Of a DNA stretch of 43,761 nt, positions 21,966-32,484 are shown in pieces. A model generated the notes under the pieces. That model saw nothing but the letters and a program-made list of their open reading frames with translations, did no database searches and was not told the origin of the DNA. The number at the start of each line of letters is the position of its first letter. The stretch's first letter is position 1. The stretch is taken from contig BFEA01000049.1 in the NCBI GenBank assembly GCA_003427395.1, positions 3,394,014 through 3,437,774 of the forward strand, in the 5' to 3' direction. Source of the DNA: Chara braunii (Eukaryota; Streptophyta; Charophyceae; Charales; Characeae). A program made the position numbers and the translations under genes.

Positions 21966-22650
21966 TTCTTTCTGCTCCCTTAACTGACCCTCGAGCTCCT
22001 CTCCTTCTGCTTTCAACCTCCTCTTTTCTTCAAGCTCCGCTCTCTTCTTTGCCAGGATCCTTTGCGGTAACTCATTTTCCCTTTCCTGCATGATCAGCTC
22101 CCTTTCCGTATCATCGTCTGCCGCCTCCATCCTTGCCACGAGTTCTGCTCGCTCAGCCTCCGATTCCTTCGCCCACTCGTCCTTCCTGAACCCAAACTTC
22201 TCCATCCATGTCTGGGTATCAACAGGGTAGAAGTGGAGTTGACTAGATTCCCCCTTCTCTGTTCTTCCTCCTTCCTCTCTTTTGAACCTGGGGTCCTCCA
22301 GCCTCATTTCTTCTTCTTCTTTTCCTTCTTCTTCCGCCACCTCCACCCCTTGCTTCTACTTCTTCAGAGACTTCAATTTCTCTGCCAACTCCCTTCTCTC
22401 AATCTCCAGTCTCTCCTTCTCTTCCTCTTTCTTCTTTCTCTTCTCCTCCTTTCTTCCCTCTCCTTCGTTTCTTTTAGCCTCCTGTCAATCTCAGCTTGCT
22501 GTTCAGCAGTAAAGGGTTGGGTAGATCTCCCAGATCGACTCACGATGTTAATACCAAAGGTATGGAAGAACCCCAGTGGAAAGAGAAGCGAAGGAGTGGC
22601 CCCCATATTGCGGACAGGGCCAAGAATCCAAACATCGGACAGTCATCCAT
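21945..22650 (-). pseudogene. Relic of an element E-type gag (hydrophobic N terminus)
   Basis: Starts at an ATG at 22650 (MDDCPMFGFLALSAIWGPLL), then slips to another frame (LLFPLGFFHTFGINIVSRSG, STQPFTAEQQAEIDRRLKE), then to a third at 21945-22346 (charged coiled coil, EEEGKEEEEM...). The order and several words match gag of E at 36931-37650 (MDDYPMYGLLVGFSLW, LLFPLGFWNTF, TTPYTKEQEEEAARIL). It is cut off before the capsid part, where the LINE tail begins. Confidence 0.75.
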
Positions 22651-22702
22651 GGTGGGTGATAGCACAGTAAGATTGCATCCGCCTCCTCACCATGTTGTCG
22701 TA

Positions 22703-22728
22703 CCAAATACCCTTACAAGGGTATTTGG
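22703..22728. repeat. Perfect 12-bp inverted repeat
   Basis: CCAAATACCCTT and its exact complement AAGGGTATTTGG are separated by two bases. It lies 53 bp upstream of the gag relic ATG, in what would be its leader. Confidence 0.9.
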
Positions 22729-23148
22729 CGTCTTGTCTGCAAGTCATGCCAGAGCAGCCTCGCCCGTCCGACGGCGCACACAAGAGGAAGCTTAGGTCTT
22801 TGCTTGGGTGAGCAGCGCGCGCTGGCGCGACCAAGGGCAGCATGGGTATGCGCAGCGTCGCGGGACAGCGAGACACACGACGTTTAGTCTTATTTTTATT
22901 ATTTATTTATTTGTTTGTTTTTTCTATTTTTTTTTACCTCGGTAATCGGTTATGAGGCCGTCGTCATACACGGGTGGCCGTCGCGGCAGATGAGGACTTG
23001 GGTGCGCACCTCGCTCGACGGGCCCGTGGGTTCAGGATGCTGGCGAAAGTCTTCTACCACGCCGTTGGTGGGAACACGGCGCGGTCAGGGCTTGAGCTTG
23101 TAATTGCACTTGAGACAATAGGGTCGGTGATGCTGAGTTTACGGGCCG
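22729..23148. other. Unassigned DNA between gag relic and element D
   Basis: Possibly leader of the relic. AT-rich near 22890-22935, otherwise featureless. No gene supported. It is joined directly to the truncated LTR of D at 23149. Confidence 0.4.
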
Positions 23149-24137
23149 GGTGGCCACCCTTCCTCTTCCTCTACATTCAGGCCGAGGCTATGGCGGATTA
23201 TTGAGGCCTTAGCCTCCTGTCCAAAGGACAACCCAATGCAGCTATGCCGCTGCCCCACTTCAAGTTCATCACCATGCAGCTATGCCGCTGCCCATTCAGC
23301 CACCATGCCTGACTCGGTCCTGAGCTTCCTTGATGCGGCACTACCCCAACGGGGGCCTTCCTGATGCAGCACCTAGCAAGGAGATGAAGATGGTGTCTAC
23401 CATAGCCAGGTAAGTGCCTCGCCACTCTCCTCCTTGGTCCCTTTCTCCCTCCTCCTACCGGTAGAGCTCCACCATGGCCAAGGTGGAAGCTCCCGACTTC
23501 TTCCTCCCAGCAGCGCTGTGGTACCCAGCGCCACTCCAGCCAACGCTCCAGCAGCGTGTCGCCAAACTTGCACACTGAAGAATGAGGCTAGGCTCTCTGC
23601 CCGGCCTTTTGATATAGTGGCCTACTTGCCTCCTGGGCGGTGACTTCCAGGCATTCGGCCTCTCGAAGCAACCGGTACTTCCTCCGTTTCGGAGGGAAAC
23701 ATCATTGCAGACCCTGATATTGCTCGTACAGGCTCTAGACTCGGACTGGTTGGACTGGTACCGGCCTAGAACTACCCTACCGCTACTGGACTCTAAAAAT
23801 GCCAACTTTGTCTTCTTCTGCTCGGCCTCCAGTACCCCCTCACGCCAACTGAAGTGGGGTGCAGTTTTTGCCTACCCGCCTACTTGAGTGTTTGTCCGCT
23901 ATCCCAAGGCCGCGGGGCCGCTAGCTTCGCCACTTGAGTGTTTTTCCCTGCTACAACCCTCAATGCCACAGCCACAGGTAAGTACCGGCCCTACGGGCCT
24001 GCCAAACAAGCAAGTACCCTTGCGGGTAGACTTAGAAAACACAGCAGAATGCGAGAATCTCAGCAATGCATCCATTCCATCAGCAGAACTTTAGAAATCA
24101 ACAGTGTTCTCAATCTGTGTTATGATGGGTCATTACA
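23149..24137 (-). repeat. 3' LTR of element D (truncated)
   Basis: Matches 31444-32484 from TGGCCACCC to the terminal GGGTCATTACA. The DNA to its left is unrelated to the partner LTR, so the distal 315 bp have been deleted. It lacks a roughly 65-bp CA-rich insert present in the partner at about 32308-32372. Confidence 0.88.
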
Positions 24138-24150
24138 CTACCCTCCCTTC
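24138..24150 (-). other. Polypurine tract of element D
   Basis: The minus strand reads GAAGGGAGGGTAG directly before TGTAATGACCC, the LTR start. Confidence 0.82.
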
Positions 24151-24288
24151 AAGAGCGAGGTCCCTTCGAGCGGGTAACTCAATCAAAGTCCTTGGATAAT
24201 GCATCATAGGCGTAGATAGCAAAGAGAGATCAGGTGTGTTCCGTAGGAGTCAGGGTAGCAGTGAATTTTGGTTGTTGTTCAGAACTTA

Positions 24289-26472
24289 TCAATCGTTCAT
24301 AGGCGTTAACGACGCGTGGTGCACTCTGCAGTAAGTCCTTCTTAGCAATCTAGTAGAAATCATCCAATGGGTGGTAGAGAAATGGACTTTGTACTGTCTG
24401 TTTCTTCCCTTCCAACTGTGCTCGACAATCCTATCGATCTTGTGACCGCCATTGATTGCGCGGGGAATCATCGATTCTCGATACTTGAAAGTTTTGGGTG
24501 ATTCATACGGAAACAACTTCGATGCGTGAAAGATTGGATATGTGCGCAGATGAGCAGGCACATCAATCGTATACGAAGGGCCAAAGGAATCACTCCCTAC
24601 CTGGTTCAACACCTTCCACGGACCGTAGTATTGAGGAAGAAGCTTTCGTGATACACCTTCTTCTTCAGAAAACTCAGACATTTTGACCCAGACATAACTT
24701 CCCACTGTGAAAGGTGCAGGTTGGCGCTTGTTGTTAGCATGTTTAATCATGGCACTGTGTCGCCTTTCCATAGCGGCAACAACAACTTTGAGCAGGCGAT
24801 CAAACTTAGCGTTGTAGCCTGGCTGGCCAGGTGTTAGGCCAGGTGGCTGTTCACGGAACAGATAAGATAGAGGATTGCGGATTTTCCATCCAAGATGCAG
24901 CCGGTTAGGCGTCATCCCGGTAGAGGAGTGGATGGAGTTGTTATACAACCCCTGCACAATCGGCAACTCCTCATCCCAAGAGTTTTGATCAAGTACAATT
25001 AGAGCCCTGAGAAGTTGGATCACAGTCTGGTTGATCTCCTCGGCCAGTCCATTGGCTTCGGGATGTCGACCAGACGTCATCTTGAGTTTCATGTCGTAGG
25101 TCTGGGAGGTGAAATCTTTCCAATCTGCACTTATGAACCTGGTATCCCGATCACTCACAAGAGTCTTCGGGGGGGCGTAATGCAAAATGTATCTCTTGTT
25201 AAACTCATTGATCACAAGGTCAGCTGGGGCGTAAGGTGGCAAAGGGATCAAATTCAGAAATTTCGAGAAACGATCAATGATCACCATTACTTGTGAATAA
25301 CCGTTTCTGCTCTTCTTCCCTATGTCCATAAAGTCAATGGAAACAGACTCACCCGGGCCATCAGGGATAGGAAGAGGGTGCAGCAGCCCATAGGGCTTCT
25401 GTCGAGACGGTTTGATGCGCTGACAAACTTCACACTCAGCCACAAACCTTTGTGCCATCCTTTTTATTCAAGGCCACACAAACTTTTCCAACAGATTTAT
25501 GTATGTCTTCTCAACACCGAAGTGTCCACTTCGGCCATGAGCCAAATCCAAGAAGTGGGTCATGATTGGTTCATGGTTGGGCACACACAATCGGTCATGC
25601 TTCCCGTAGCGTCGAAAGAAAAGGCCCTTACATTCATGGAAATCAGGCTGACTGCTAGGGTCAGCCCGAATCTGCTCAAGGATGGGACTGAGTTTCGGAT
25701 CCTTGGCAGTATGCTCGATGAGTTCCTCCTTCAAATTTTTACACAGGTCATAGGAACCCACAAGGCAAGTCATGTACTCAGGGTGGCGAGACAAAGCATC
25801 CACAACACGATTGTAACAACCCTTCTTGTGTCTAAGTTTGAAATCAGACACAACAATCTCATGCAGCCAGCGGGTCAGTGTAGTTGAGGGATTGTTCTAC
25901 GTCGGAATCCATTTCAAGGTCTCGTGATTCGAGAACACTTTGAAATGGCGACCCAACAGATAGTGCTTCCAATGGTCTAGTGCCTCCCTCAAGGCATAGA
26001 GCTCTCGCATGTAAGTGGAGGCAGCTACCTTGTGACTGGGCATACGTTTGCTGTAAAATTCTAGCGGACGTAAGTCGTCGCCGTCATCTTGTTGCAGCAC
26101 TGCACCAATCCCATACAAACTGGCATCCGTAGTTACTACGAACGTGAGTTTGGGATCTGCAATGCGGAGCACCGGATGACTCACCAAAGCCTCCTTTAGT
26201 GCTTGGAAGGTTGTCGTGCATTCCCCATCCCATGTGTAGGACACATTCTTGCTGGTCAATCTGGACAGCGGACGGGCGATGATGGAAAATTTAGGCACAA
26301 ACTTACGGTAGTATGATGCAAGACCAAGAAAAGAACGCAACTCGCGGACATTCGCCGGTTGAGGCCATTTTTGGATGACCTCAACTTTGGTTGCCTCAGG
26401 CTCTAGGCCTGCAGCAGACAACCGATGTCCAAGGTAGATGACACTGTCCCTCCCAAACTCAGATTTCTCCAA
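24289..26472 (-). pseudogene. Element D RNase H - integrase (two nonsense codons)
   Basis: One continuous frame broken only by TAG at 25899-25897 and TGA at 25470-25468. Order: RT connection (VIYLGHRLSAAGLEPEA), RNase H (TTDASLYGIGAVLQ, YMRELYALREAL, then FSNHETL where SDH is usual, so one catalytic Asp is Asn), HHCC finger (AHGRSGHFG...CEVCQR), and integrase core with SIDFMD, SDRD and HPEANGLAEEIN, so the D, D, E triad is complete. The C-terminal GSYVWVKMSEF, SRKLLPQYYGPWKVL and PAHLRTYPIFHASKL follow. A chromodomain-like HKIDRIVEHSW...RQYKVHF closes it, its last part apparently frameshifted. The integrase chain alone (24289-25458) is open. Confidence 0.88.
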
Positions 26473-28165
26473 GTTGAGATGGAGCTGCGCTGACCTTGAG
26501 GATCTGCATCACTTCCTCAAGGTGTCTCATGTGCTCCTCCATCGATTTGTTGAAGATTAGTATGTCATCCAGATATACAACAACAAATCGGTTGATCTGA
26601 TTGCGACATACCTTATCCATGAGACTTTGAAAGGTGGTTGGCGTATTCGTGAGACCGAAGGGCATGACTGTAAATTCGTACAGCCCATCGCGAGTTTTGA
26701 ATGCGGTTTTACACTGGTCTGCAGGATCGACTTCAATCTGGTGATAGCCAAACTTGAGATCGATCTTGCTGAAGACCTTGCATCCACCTGCAGCATCAAG
26801 CAAGTCATCAATACGTGGCAAAGGATATGCATTTTTTCTTGTGATTCGGATTAATCCGCAGTAATCAATACACATTTGTAGTTTGCCTCCTTTCTGAGGG
26901 ACAAACAGAACCGGTGCACCAAACTAAGACTCACTCGGTTTGATCCATCCCTTCCCAATCATCTCCTCAATCTGCCTTCGCAACTCCTCCAATTCGCCTG
27001 AGCCCATTCGATAGACACAACCTTTTGGAGGAGTGCTACCTTCAATCAACTCGATCTTGTGTCGAACCGGACGCACGGGAACTCCATGCGGTTCGGCCAA
27101 GACTTCAAGAAATCGGTTGAGAAGGTTGCGAATTTCCGGCGGAACTTCCGGAGGGGGATCATCACTATCAGGAGCAAGCATATCGGATGTCATAGGTGCA
27201 ACCAACACAACAGGATTAGAAATAGAGTCATTTGGACTAGAGATGGATTTAGTAGAGGTAGAAGTAGTTGCATCAGAAGTAGAAACAACATGCAAGGTAG
27301 AATTGTTATGTACAGCAAAAATAGAAGGCACATGAGCAGGCCTAACAAAGACTATATACATTTGCTCATCAACTTTGCGCCTGCGCCACTTTTTGCAGAA
27401 TTGCATTGCATTGAGAAAAGTTACTGGGGACTCGCTTGGCTCATCCAAGAGGACTGGACGCTCGATCCCCATGGCATCTTTGACCATGAATTGTGAGTCC
27501 TTCCACGTGGTTCTTTCACATTGGGCCTGCAACCAGCCCAAGCGAATAACCGCGTCGAAGGGGCACTGATCAAGGACATAGAAGTTCAGTTCATGCGTGA
27601 TCGTGCGGTCGGCGTCAAAGGTAGTGCGCACACCTTTGACTGCATGCGTAGANGTGACAACCTCTTGGTTGCCCACTTGGGTCCGACAAGGGTTCTGCAA
27701 GGTCACTTGCTTCATCCCCAAGCGTGCCTTACGAATGCCGTGCGGTTAGAAGTAGTTGGCGGTTGAACCACAATCAGCCAACGCACGGATGTAACGGCCA
27801 TTAATGTAGAGTTTGAAGAAGATCAACTTCGTTCTCCCTTGCGCGCGTTCTTGCTTCATATGAGCCCAGCACGTCAACAGAGCATGGAAGTCAATTTCTT
27901 CCGACTCTACCCAAGGCTATAGGATGTGTATTTTCTCAGCCTTGGAATCAACATCAGATGGGGTCTCAGGAGAGGTTTGCTGAGTGGGATAAGAATCCAG
28001 AGAAGGATCTGCACTTATATGTTCAGCCTCTCCATCTGTAGAGTGTGCTGATGATGTCTCAACCCCCGTTATTGGTTTCCCTGCTGCAATCTGAAACAAT
28101 GTTGGACTGATTTTCCCGGTTTGGTGCAGTGCAGTCAAACCCCTTTCTTCACCCTGTGTTTCCAC
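26459..28165 (-). pseudogene. Element D protease - reverse transcriptase (three nonsense codons)
   Basis: A single frame with TAG (27919-27917), TAA near 27750 and TAG (26926-26924). Upstream is a Ser/Thr/Pro-rich linker, then the protease site ALADCGSTANYF (D-C-G-S type), FDAVIRLGWL, a long Ser/Thr-rich spacer, and RT with [64 protein letters not shown] and YLDD at 26564-26575. The frame is lost after the thumb at about 26470 and resumes in the RNase H frame. One N lies at 27653. The frame is -1 relative to gag and overlaps its end. Confidence 0.87.
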
Positions 28166-29817
28166 TCACTTTCACTGATCCGGAGATCTACCCATGGTTT
28201 GGTGGCAGGATCTTCCGGTTTGGGTGGAATTTTCGCTCCCTTAGGAAGAAGAATGGTGTTAGTGTTATTCTTCACTGTGGTCCTTGGTCCCTTACTTTTA
28301 AAGGCAGTCTTCTTGAAGGCATTCATAGATTCATCATCGTTCACACACTCAGACTCGTGGGCTGACGAAGAGCAAGATGCCTCACAGCCTTGCTCTTGAT
28401 CGTCATCAAGAGAAGGATCCTCTGCGAAGGTTTCCTCGTCATCCTCAAGTAGATCGTGCGCTGAAAAACGGTTGCTGTCTGGAAACCGTTTGCGACCGGT
28501 GAACTTTTTGCCACCCGATCCACCCGGGAGGTCTTGTGCCTCCAGCTTGACTAAATCCCGCATGAGGGTAAGCCAATCTGTATATGCGCAGAGTCCGAGC
28601 CCCAGGCGATGTGTTATAGTAGAGGGGACCGTGTATTTTATCACATCCAAGCAAGATTGCGTAGTCATTTCCAAGTCAGGAGTAGCAAAAAGTTTACTAA
28701 CATACTGTTGCAGACTATGCATGGTGCCGGTCCACTTGCTGTGCTTGAGCTTGTCAAGCTTGAGTCTAACTTTGGCTGCAGCATATGGATCAGCATATTG
28801 TTTGATCAAGTGTTCCTCGAGTGTAGCTACAGGCGTAGCCTTAAGCCATTTGTTCAGGTCTATTCTCTTATAGCCTGCTTGTACAACTTGGATTTCCAAG
28901 AATCCTCTTACGGCGGGTTCCACATTGGTCCCTAGGACCGACGACTGAGTAACTAGGAGTGTCCCCAGCACGTCGAAGTAGGATAGCATGGAGCTGATCC
29001 AAGGTTCGATGTCGTCCTTTCCATCATACTTAGACGAAATTTGTGCCGCCTTTCTATCGATGTAAGGAAAGCTGCAGCTCGAGACTGCAACAGTTCGAGA
29101 ATGCCCTGCACTGCTACTTGCTGCTGCAGCAGCAGCAGCAGCAACGGGGTCTGGACCTGCTGCAGATCCGGATAGGCTGTTAGTCACACTCAAAGAAGAA
29201 GAAGAAGTAGAAGACGACACATTCAGAGGGGCAAGAACGGACTGACACGCAACACTAGAAGCAGGGTAAGCAGGCGGAAGGATTCTTTGGGCTGGCTGCA
29301 CATCAGCGAACTGTTGCAGCTGGTCACGGTGCTGCTGCGCCATCAGGGCCATGTCTTCTCGCAACTTCTTGAGTTTGTCGAACACTTTGGCAATTTGACC
29401 AGTATGGTCCTCAACAGCCCGGACTTCTACCAAAGCCCGGAGGAGTGGAACGGTTTTCTCTTCCACCTCCGCATCGGTTAGGGTAGGCAAGGTGCAGAAA
29501 ATGGCTTCATGAGCCTTGACCTTCTCCTCCCTCTCCTTCTCCTTCTCCTCCTCTTCCCTCTTCAATGCTTTCTCGTAGAAGAATCGGTACTGCGCTTTTT
29601 CTGCCTCGGGGGCAGCGTCCATTTGCAGCTTCCATTCTGCTGCAGATGCCACAGTGGAGGATGAGGGCGTTAGCAAATCTCTCAAGAGGGGTCCGTACTT
29701 CCTCACACTTCTGGGATGAACACTCCTCTTCCCTCTCCTCACTCCATCAAGAGCAACTCTCAGAAGCTTCTCTCTTCTCTCTCTCTCTCTTGTTTGCGAT
29801 CGTGTAGACGCAGGCAT
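28135..29817 (-). CDS. Element D gag, intact 560-residue ORF
   Basis: ATG at 29817, stop at 28135. Residues 1-60 are strongly basic (MPASTRSQTRERERREKLLR). About 85-110 is a Lys/Glu coiled coil, about 150-175 a second helix rich in Leu/Gln/Lys, and about 190-250 a Ser/Ala-rich linker. The capsid-like region, about 255-430, includes KYDGKDDIEPWISSMLSYF, LNKWLKATP and RLKLDKLKHSKWTGTMHSLQ. The acidic C-terminal tail has no canonical CCHC knuckle. This is the longest undamaged frame of the window. It would form the particle around element RNA. It starts about 1.3 kb after the PBS and overlaps pol by at least 30 bases in the -1 frame. Confidence 0.85.
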   Translation of the reverse strand: MPASTRSQTRERERREKLLRVALDGVRRGKRSVHPRSVRKYGPLLRDLLTPSSSTVASAAEWKLQMDAAPEAEKAQYRFFYEKALKREEEEKEKEREEKVKAHEAIFCTLPTLTDAEVEEKTVPLLRALVEVRAVEDHTGQIAKVFDKLKKLREDMALMAQQHRDQLQQFADVQPAQRILPPAYPASSVACQSVLAPLNVSSSTSSSSLSVTNSLSGSAAGPDPVAAAAAAAASSSAGHSRTVAVSSCSFPYIDRKAAQISSKYDGKDDIEPWISSMLSYFDVLGTLLVTQSSVLGTNVEPAVRGFLEIQVVQAGYKRIDLNKWLKATPVATLEEHLIKQYADPYAAAKVRLKLDKLKHSKWTGTMHSLQQYVSKLFATPDLEMTTQSCLDVIKYTVPSTITHRLGLGLCAYTDWLTLMRDLVKLEAQDLPGGSGGKKFTGRKRFPDSNRFSAHDLLEDDEETFAEDPSLDDDQEQGCEASCSSSAHESECVNDDESMNAFKKTAFKSKGPRTTVKNNTNTILLPKGAKIPPKPEDPATKPWVDLRISESEWKHRVKKGV

Positions 29818-31113
29818 TTAACGAACCAAGTCAAAGAAACAGCTTGAAATCAATCAGAAGAGAAGGTAGAACTCCTAGCCGGCGCGGCAATTCATTTGGG
29901 CTGGAGAGCAGTCAAAACAAAAAAAAAAAGATCAGAGAGATCTGATCCAGCCACACAGTCTGGACCGACTACGTATGAGGTCCTCTCAAGCCTAGCCGGA
30001 CTCAGCTCCGTGAAGACGCAGCAAATCAGATTCAAGGTGTACAGCTAGATGCAAGAGAGAATTGACCCAAGGTGCGAGTCAGGCGGCGGATCATGCGGTA
30101 AAGTCTGATAAAACGTCCCAGCGGAGATCCCCTCCGCAGCGAGTGTCCTGGTCCGAAAGCATAAAGTTCGAGTCCCAATCAGATAGAGCAAGGTAATTGA
30201 CGTCAACAGATTTGGCCTGAGGGGCCCTTCTTGTTTGGGCCTGGTCCCACTGAGTCCCAAATGGTCCCAGTGGAGTCAGAACCAGGTCCCAACCAACAAG
30301 AGTTCCACAAAGACCTACTCTGTCCCTACCGAATTGAAAAACGAAATTTTGCCCCAGAAAGAGCCTACAGACTACAGCCGTTCAAAATGAAATAAACAAA
30401 GCACTGTAGAGAGATATCGCATGGCAAACAAGATACTCCATTCATTCACTCGTCAGGTGAGTAGGTAGTTCACACACCTCACACACAATCAAGACTAAGG
30501 AGGATGGAAGAAGAACGCAGAAAACCCCAACAGGCAGTCAATTCCATGCACACACACATGGGCACCCTGGTGGCACGACACTTACCTGAGTGGTCGGGCT
30601 CTTGAGATGGAAAGAACTCACCCCCCTCTCACATAGTCCTCCTGACCCAATTAGCATCCTCTACACTACTGTCCTATCATCTAGGAGGGTCAACATCTAC
30701 CCCAAAGTACAAAGCCGGATCCCCCGTCAATGTTGAAGATCAAAGCAGCAACTTGCAGTCCGTAGGTGCAGATATGGCTGCCACCCTCAAGCTCGCCTGA
30801 CTTGAGGGGAGCCCTCAAGTCACTCCTCGTCTTCCTTGAAGTCCAGATTCAAGTTGTAGGTGCCCTTTACTGTCGCCTCTCTCAAATTGCATCACGAAGT
30901 CCCACGTTGTGTCTCGCCACCACAAACATGCACTCAAACAACCTGGTCGGGTCTAGTGTCGACCCTACACGGCCCTGCCAGGTGGGAGCAGCTTCCCTTC
31001 ACCACGCTGCCCCACTTAACCCTAACTTCCAGCCCTAACCCTAAGTGGTTAGCCCTTACCACTAGGGTTAGGGTTATGGCAGCAAAGTCAACTCTCACCA
31101 GCAAGTAGAATCC
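29818..31113 (-). other. Untranslated leader of element D
   Basis: About 1.3 kb between PBS and gag ATG. No gene. It holds a telomere-motif hairpin (31033-31073) close to the PBS, a TTCGAGTCCC word near 30170 that is not part of a foldable tRNA, and small A-rich runs. Confidence 0.6.
31033..31073. repeat. Hairpin built from telomere-like motifs
   Basis: Left arm CCCTAACCCTAAGTGGT (31033-31049) and right arm ACCACTAGGGTTAGGG (31058-31073) pair over 16 bp with one bulged A and an 8-base loop. It begins about 41 bases downstream of the PBS in the RNA sense. Confidence 0.85.
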
Positions 31114-31127
31114 GCTCCGATACCAAT
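31114..31127 (-). promoter_or_regulatory. Primer binding site of element D
   Basis: The minus strand reads TGGTATCGGAGCGG, one base inside the LTR. It matches the initiator tRNA-Met complement except for G instead of A at base 9 and the last two bases. The same variant occurs in element E. Confidence 0.82.
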
Positions 31128-31128
31128 G

Positions 31129-32484
31129 TTACGATCCCGGCCAAATTCGAAGTATACATTCATCTGAAAGTACAATGCCATCCAATTGCAAAAAGAAATG
31201 AATGAACTTGAGAGGAAAGAGAGGGAAAGAAGAAGAAGAAGAAGTCAAAAAGAAGAAGATGATGATGTACTCCATCATAGACCAATGTCAAGGCTCTTCT
31301 TCTTCGCCAACCAATCCCTTCCTCCTTATCTCCTCCCTCTTATTCAAACAAGAAATAACAATAATAATGTTGAATGACTGAACCAGAATCAATGTCCGAA
31401 TCCCACTTCTACTGCAGGCTCAACATGAGGTCTACCATAGCCATGGCCACCCTTCCTCTTCCTCTACATTCAGGCCGAGGCTATGGCGGACTATTGAGGC
31501 TTCAGCCTCCTGTCCAAAGGACAACCCAAAGCAGTTATGCCGCTGCCCCACTTCAAGGTCATCACCATGCAGCTATGCCGCTGCCCACTCAGCCACCATG
31601 CCTGACTCGGTCCCGAGCTTCCTTGATGCGGAACTACCCCAACGGGGGCCTTCTTGATGCAGTGCCTAGCAAGGAGATGAAGATGGTGTCTACCATAGCC
31701 AGGTAAGTGCCTCGCCACTCTCCTCCTTGGTCCCTTTCTCCCTCCTCCTACCGGTAGAGCTCCACCATAGCCAAGGTGGAAGCTCCCGGCTTCTTCCTCC
31801 CAGCAGCGCTGTGGTACCCAGCGCCACTCCAGCCAGCGCTCCAGCAGCGTGTCGCCAAACTTGCACACTGAAGAATGAGGCTGGGCTCTCTGCCCGGCCT
31901 CTTGATATAGCGGCCTACTTGCCTCCTGGGCGGTGACTTCCAGGCCGCTCGGCCTCCCCAAGCAACCGGTACTTCCTCCGTTTCGGAGGGAAACATCATT
32001 GCAGACCATGATATTGCCCGTACAGGCTCTAGACTCAGATTGGTTGGACTGGTACCGGCCTAGACCTACCCTACCGCTACTGGACTCTAAAAATGCCAAC
32101 TTGTGGCCTCCAGTACCCCCTCATGCCAACTGAAGTGGGGTGCAGTTTCGGCCTACCTACCTACTTGAGTGTTTTTCCGCTATCCCAAGGCCGCGGGGCC
32201 GCTAGCTTCGCCACTGGAGTGTTTTTCCCTGCTACAACCCTCAATGCCACGGCCACAGGTAAGTACCGGTCCTACGGGCCTGCCAAACAAGCAAGTACCC
32301 TTGCGGGTCACACACACACTCATACGGACAAGCACTCAGACAGGCACGCAGGTCACAAGCACGCACACACAGACAGACTTAGAAAACACAGCAGAATGCG
32401 GGAATCTCAGCAATGCATCCATTCCATCAGCAGAACTTCAGAAATCAGCAGTGTTCTCAATCTCTGTTATGACGGGTCATTACA
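31129..32484 (-). repeat. 5' LTR of element D (complete, 1356 bp)
   Basis: TGTTACGATCCCGG at the left and GGGTCATTACA at the right in plus orientation, fixed by the PBS on one side and by similarity to the truncated partner on the other. Contains a GAA-rich stretch near 31215-31265 and a CA-rich insert at about 32308-32372 absent from the partner. Confidence 0.9.

Larger units (their letters stand above)
23149..32484 (-). mobile_element. Element D: Ty3/gypsy LTR retrotransposon, best preserved
   Basis: Minus strand. Right (5') LTR 31129-32484 (TGTTACG...TCATTACA), PBS at 31114-31127, leader with hairpin, open gag, pol with a few nonsense codons and frameshifts, PPT and left (3') LTR ending at 24137. 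The left LTR lacks about the first 315 bp (plus orientation), so no outer target duplication can be checked. The two LTRs are very similar by eye over about 990 bp apart from small insertions, which suggests a fairly recent insertion. Confidence 0.92.

Noticed and set aside
22233-22670. 145-codon plus-strand frame
   Set aside because: Antisense shadow of the Lys/Glu coiled coil of the gag relic, which explains its Phe/Leu/Ser content.
28360-28400. CCHC-like Cys/His pattern in the acidic tail of element D gag
   Set aside because: The spacing is C-x3-C-x4-H-x3-C and the surroundings are acidic, unlike an RNA-binding knuckle.
30155-30190. tRNA-like TTCGAGTCCC word
   Set aside because: The flanking bases do not form a T stem and no acceptor or anticodon arm can be placed.
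31013-31078. Interstitial telomere array
   Set aside because: Only two short CCCTAA-type words on each arm of a hairpin, not a tandem array.
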